64,000 bases of DNA from Paraescarpia echinospica (Eukaryota; Annelida; Polychaeta; Sabellida; Siboglinidae), in contig CM034544.1 in the NCBI GenBank assembly GCA_020002185.1, forward strand, positions 32,959,024 to 33,023,023, read 5' to 3'. Under the pieces are notes generated by a model. It was not told the origin of the DNA. It did not search any database and saw nothing but the letters and a program-made list of their open reading frames with translations. Below, piece after piece: positions 58,983 to 64,000 of the stretch (positions within the stretch are counted from its first letter, which is position 1; every line of letters begins with the position of its first letter). The position numbers were made by a program, and so were the translations under genes.

Positions 58983-59225
58983 AAGTCTTCGACTGCTCAC
59001 TGGTCAGTACTGTCTGTAGCTAAGTGGAGCGTGATTACAGAAAGGTTAGACTGCGGTGTCTGTGTTTGCAGATACTCACTGCTTGTTCAAAACATCAAAG
59101 ATCGGAGAGAAAGTTAAGTTTACGTCCACCAATATGCCCTACCTGGTAGTCGTGATAGTGTATAATTGTCAAATAATATTTGTATTGCCATGCTACGATC
59201 ATCAGGGTAGATATAAGCATTATTA

Positions 59226-59315
59226 TGTCAGCGTCTGCTCCATGTTGCCAAATCCATGACGCAGGGGCTGTTTTCCTGAAGTATTTGCCATGTTCGCGTG
59301 GTTCCTGGGATTGTT
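59226..59315. repeat. Dispersed repeat shared with 22260-22350 and 40089-40179
   Basis: CATGTTGCCAAATCCATGAC, GCAGGGGC and TTCC-GAAG-ATTTGC blocks are shared with the duplicated segment. It indicates a repeat family of at least 90 bp, otherwise unclassified. Confidence 0.7.
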
Positions 59316-62300
59316 AAGTGACGTTTTGCACATTATGTGCACAATACGTTTTAGGTTCCGAACTAATTTACCCCATAAAAGGTGAGAATCTTTACATACA
59401 TTTTGAAAAGAGACAGGTACTATTCGTGGGGTCATAGATTAACCCATGAAAGTTTGGCACTCAAGGTTCAAGCTGCCTAAAAGGAAAATATTGACATACC
59501 CGCATATATAGACAAGCTTGATTATAAGTAGATCTAACTAAGCAACTGTCTGGCGGAACATTAGTGGACACTGGTCACTTTCTCAGACTGTCTCAAGCAC
59601 TCAATCTATCAAGTGAGCTGTCACATTCGGATGACAATCAACTGTCCCTCACAATCCCAAGGCAGCAATCACACTATCCCACCATCTTCCACACAACATC
59701 ATGTATTAATACTAGACATGACAGCCTTTAGACTGTTACCATGACAACCATTGTCACACTTAGCAGGAGGCCATTTGATGACCAGTATGTATGACAAATG
59801 TTTACAGACAAACTGATTTTATTAACACTGTTCAGTTCTCAACAAGTCAACAACAGAATGGAGAATTAATTCAAATGAAACACGGTTACACGACATGAGG
59901 ATCGGTCGTTGTTGCAAATAAAACCATGTCTCAACCAGCGGATGTGTCGAAGTGTTAGAAAAAGTTTCTTATGTAAATGAGTCGCAAGGTATTGTTTCAA
60001 AGGTATCATTTCAAAGTGACACCGAATAGTGACACACACCCTCACATTCCAGTCCAGGGTGTCTTTATGGCGGGGTTCAATGGATGTCTAGTGGGCTCAA
60101 ATGCATGTCACAGTCACGAATGTAGACCTCTGCTAACTTGGGGTAAGACAAACTAGGGTAAGGAAGTCCCCCATAGGGTAGGGCTAGTGTATGCCCCATA
60201 GGGGGTGTGCTAACACACATTCATATATAGACTTACACCTTACAGAGTGATATATATGTCACCAGGGAAGTTAGGTATACCCAAGGAGGGTGTGAATCCT
60301 GCCCAGGGAGGGTGCTAGACAGGATAAAATATTGGGTGTTGAAGTCACCCGGGTGTGGACCTCATGTTGTGGAGAGGTGTAGGGACCCCCCACACCACAC
60401 TCTAACATGTTGGGGTCAGACCACTATTTTGCTGCATTACGTTATCATTACAAGGAGTTGACTGCAAATTTGGATTTTTGAAAATTATATAATTCAGCAA
60501 TGCTCCCTCTGTTTCCGATTTTAAGAAACAACTCTATACAAAAACAAACATGAACATTTAACTTTTAATATTAGGGAAAAATCTGGAAATTTTAACTGTG
60601 TTTTTTTAAATGTTTAACTGGTACCCCTGACACTGAGTCAATATCACAATGAAGAGTCATCATGAACTCACATAAACAGTTACCAATTTCTAAAGAGAAT
60701 GCTCATGTAAATCTTTAGGAATTGAACATATGGAACATGAATGGTTAAGTAATGTTTACTATGGTTATGCTTGGCCAAATCTTGTAAAGATTAGAGGGTC
60801 TGGTTTGGCTCAGCAAAGTTTTGTGCATATATTTATATACATTCTGTAATTTGTAATGAAAACTTATCATAATAATTATAAAATACAATATTTCATTTCA
60901 AACAGGACAAAACTCACCTTAAAACATCTGCATCGCTGTAAACTTTAAAGCAACAAAGAGCACATTTCATGGCTCAGTGATTTGAGATTGGCAGAAATAA
61001 ATTGGCCTAAATAAATTGGGAATATACCAAAATTGGCCTAAATGTCACTTAACATATTATATTGAAAGACTAAAGTGGCTACATTGTGGGCTGCCCAGCT
61101 ATAGCATCTGTAGCATTCATGAAGGCTACAGACCAGTATTGATTTTCACATTTAACCCAACACTAAACATGAGTCATGCAAACACATGCTGTTCGCAAAA
61201 TTACGAATCGGTTTTAATTAAAACTGGATATTTTGTCTGTTGCCCTGTTACCGACCCACAGTGGCATTTTCATCAAATCTGATCCTTTTATTATGAAACA
61301 AAAACTGAAAGATGGCGTTATTTTTGCACAATGCAAACTGAAAGATGCCCCGTTATTTTTAGCACAAAGCAACTGGATTTTGTGCCTCCACACAAGGGAT
61401 TCTTCCATCAATGAATCTGGCGTGTGCTGTCAACTACCAACTAGAGATATAAATGAAGTGGTGCACAATGTGGTATGGCAGAAATATGCTATTTTCCCTG
61501 CTCATAACTATTTTTAATTGTGCATGTTAATTGAAAAGGTAACAGTCGTTTTATCAACACCGATATCAATATTAAAGAACCCAGAAGGGAAATAAATTGT
61601 TCCTTAATGTTGAGATATAATGGCTGTACACTAGATGGTCACTCTGGCATTGCGGGTACACTTAGGCCAGGATTAGCTGCGTCTGATGGAATGGGAACCT
61701 GGGATTGGTGGGATTGGATGAAAGGAAGAAGAAAGGTAGCCCCAATGGGAGGCAGACACATCTGATGGGAGACAAATGTTGTGGAGAGAGGGAAACAGGA
61801 ATCTGCAGAATTTAAGGATTGTGGGTTCTGCCATAATAGAAGTGGTCGTAGGTTAAAGATATATGCCTTGGTTTGTTCCCTGCACTGGGATGAAAAATGG
61901 GAAGAATAAAAGGGAAGGAAGTATGAGAATGACATGTTAAACAAGTCGTCATATTCGTATACAGATATTAACAAGATGAAACAATATAAAATAAACCAAA
62001 TGTAACAAAAAGGGAACTGAAATAGCACCAACATGCAATACAAAAATGTGTGAAACTAGAATGACCAAGCAGTTAAAAAATGATGCACAAAGCCAGCATG
62101 TAAAAAATGGGAACCAAAACAAATGATTGATAAGCCATTGTTACTTTTAAAATGATATCTGAAACATTGTCCTTAACAAGAGAGAAACAATCTCGCCAAA
62201 CTGCACTTTCATAGTCACATAGGATAGTTGAAGGGGAATGAAGGTTGTTTTGTGTAATGTGAGACAGGTTAATTATATGTTACCTGCCTGAAGGAGATGC

Positions 62301-64000
62301 CAAGTTGTAATCTAAAACCACACTCCAATATGCTGCAAAACAGTAAGACTATTTCTACTCCTCTCCACAGTGAATAATTCTTTTATTAACTAAACACGGT
62401 ACCCACATAGCAACTAATTGCTACATACTCTGATAGTCATTTCAAAAATAGATTGGCTTCTTATTGGGCAATACAGTGGAGACGTGAAAAAGGGGAGATC
62501 TCATAGGTTCACAGTCCAAAAGTTGTATTGTGTTTAGTAACAGTTAAAAACACCGCCAGCCCCTGAATACAAGATGTAAGACAGGCAATAACACGCAATC
62601 AAATGACCGCGATTTTTTACACTCAATCTAATCACGATATTCCATATATGCAAGACAGAACTGAACATGTAGAAATGAGGTCTTGGGCAACTATTCCTAG
62701 CATAAATTTATTCTCCAGATGTATAAAATTGCCATACTGGTTCAATTATAACAAATTGAGTATACCAAATGTGCTTTATATAATCAAATACAAGAACCAC
62801 AAAATATACAGCTTAACATGATTTAACTCACATGACAGGGCTGCCAATGCATTACCCAGCATGCACCGCCAAGTTCTGATATCCACAAACCCATTAATGT
62901 GCATTAATACCAGTTTAAGTCAACAGGTGCAACAGAAGCAGAATTAGGCCACACCAATTTTATTGTTAGGATTACTGATTTTTGAGACATTTTTGTTAGG
63001 GAGGAGGGGAAATAAAAAAGTCATTGCACGAGAAAGATGTTTTGTGTAAATACATGAATTATCATATGAGCCGTTGCTAATAATTGGCAGTGCTTTTAAC
63101 TGCATTTCTTTTCTTTCAGACCATTGTATTATGAGGCACATCTCTCGAGAAAAGACTCATTATGATTCAACAAATTTAAATGGTACTTATTCAGTCTGGT
63201 CATATCATACGCAATCTTCCAAACATTACAGAATGTTGGAATTTTGCAAGAAATTTTGCCATATTGAAACAATTCCATGACGAAATAAAGCCATATTCCA
63301 TTTCAACATGGAAATGGAAAAACATTGTGTTAAATTACATTACATAAGTATATCATGGAATGAAAGGCAACAAGAAAATACTTCTGATGTTAATCAGATC
63401 AGCGACAAAATCTGGTGAATTTTGTAGCCTGATAGATGGCGACAATTGGACATTTGCTGCGATGTTGTGACGTAACAAGTCAGGATGATCTACAGGCAGT
63501 TGTCAGTGAACCCCCTTAGCCTCCCACCTAACTCTCCACTTATCCCCAGATTCAAGGAAATGTAAATCTCTCTCACACTGCTAATAATGAATATGCGCCT
63601 GACTAATATATATTCCTTTGTCTGTGCACTCATTGCCATTAACTTGGCTCGCTTTCAAAGGCGCACAAAAAATGAGCTGTGACCTTTGACCGTGCCAGGC
63701 ACATAAGTGAAGCAATTTGCCAGTGTTTAACATATGCATGAGTGGCTGTACTTAGAAGGCTTTCTCCTGTCTTCAAGTTGGTCGCCTTGCTTGGTCTGCA
63801 CTCTCTGCTCTCAAACATGTCATAGTTGTCTTGACCGGGACAGAAATACCACATTCCATGTGAGTTGCACACAGTGCTGTAATCATCAGCTGGTTCAGGG
63901 GACATGGCAATGGCACTAATGATCTGTAACTGACAGTTAATTCCTCAAAGGGGTGTGGACATAAAATATAAAATGTTCTCCACCCGCTATGAGGGGTGCA

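Larger units (their letters stand above)
58543..64000. other. Stretch without recognised gene
   Basis: AT-rich and rich in unrelated short ORFs. I searched the minus strand for the upstream glypican exons (patterns such as VTRAFVAARTF) and saw none. No RNA gene, complete transposon or long tandem array was seen after 59 kb. Glypican intron or intergenic sequence is the likely content. Confidence 0.4.

Noticed and set aside
61639..62043. 134-codon hydrophobic ORF on the minus strand
   Set aside because: Composition matches translated AT-rich noncoding DNA. No signal peptide-like start or recognisable domain.

Overview
This is eukaryotic, almost certainly animal, nuclear DNA. It contains multi-exon genes with GT-AG introns, one of them a glypican, together with LINE remnants, a tRNA-derived SINE, hAT and pogo/Tigger-type DNA transposons and many minisatellites. 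Scattered AGGCCTAC words and the mix of elements suggest a marine invertebrate, perhaps a non-vertebrate deuterostome; this is inference only. Two runs of exactly 1,000 N (30643-31642 and 57543-58542) are scaffold gaps of unknown true size.

Region 1 (1-16.6 kb) has no convincing host gene. It holds a LINE 3' remnant, a 0.9 kb pogo/Tigger-type element, and a decayed L2/Rex1-like LINE on the minus strand. That LINE is split by a 6,188 bp element with long inverted termini, AG...CT ends and a 6 bp target duplication (TGTATG). Nested in this element is a 1.45 kb foldback whose centre carries two perfect 11 bp hairpins. The element also holds a 114-residue ORF with a Cys/His motif.

Region 2 (16.6-19.7 kb) is a complete hAT transposon with a two-exon transposase (about 701 aa) that appears intact.

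Region 3 is a large near-identical duplication. Copy A1 (19100-30642) runs into the first gap. Copy A2 (36929-48492) differs by about ten substitutions and one 21 bp indel among the differences noticed by eye. Each copy holds the 5' part of the hAT gene, a SINE, LINE pieces and the last three exons of a glypican gene (minus strand). Only A2 is contiguous with the upstream glypican exons at 53.8 and 55.4 kb, so A2 belongs to the real gene and A1 is a partial extra copy or an assembly artefact.

Region 4 (31.6-36.9 kb), between the copies, has a five-exon ULP1/SENP-type cysteine protease domain (plus strand). A 27 bp minisatellite sits directly upstream and in frame.

Region 5 (48.5-57.5 kb) is glypican intron and upstream sequence full of tandem arrays. 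One array is an amplification of the glypican 5' splice site itself. Another is a 71 bp satellite with a 424 bp higher-order period.

Region 6 (58.5-64 kb) shows no recognisable gene. The 5' exons of glypican (signal peptide and N-terminal cysteine domain) were not found; they lie in gap 2 or beyond the window.
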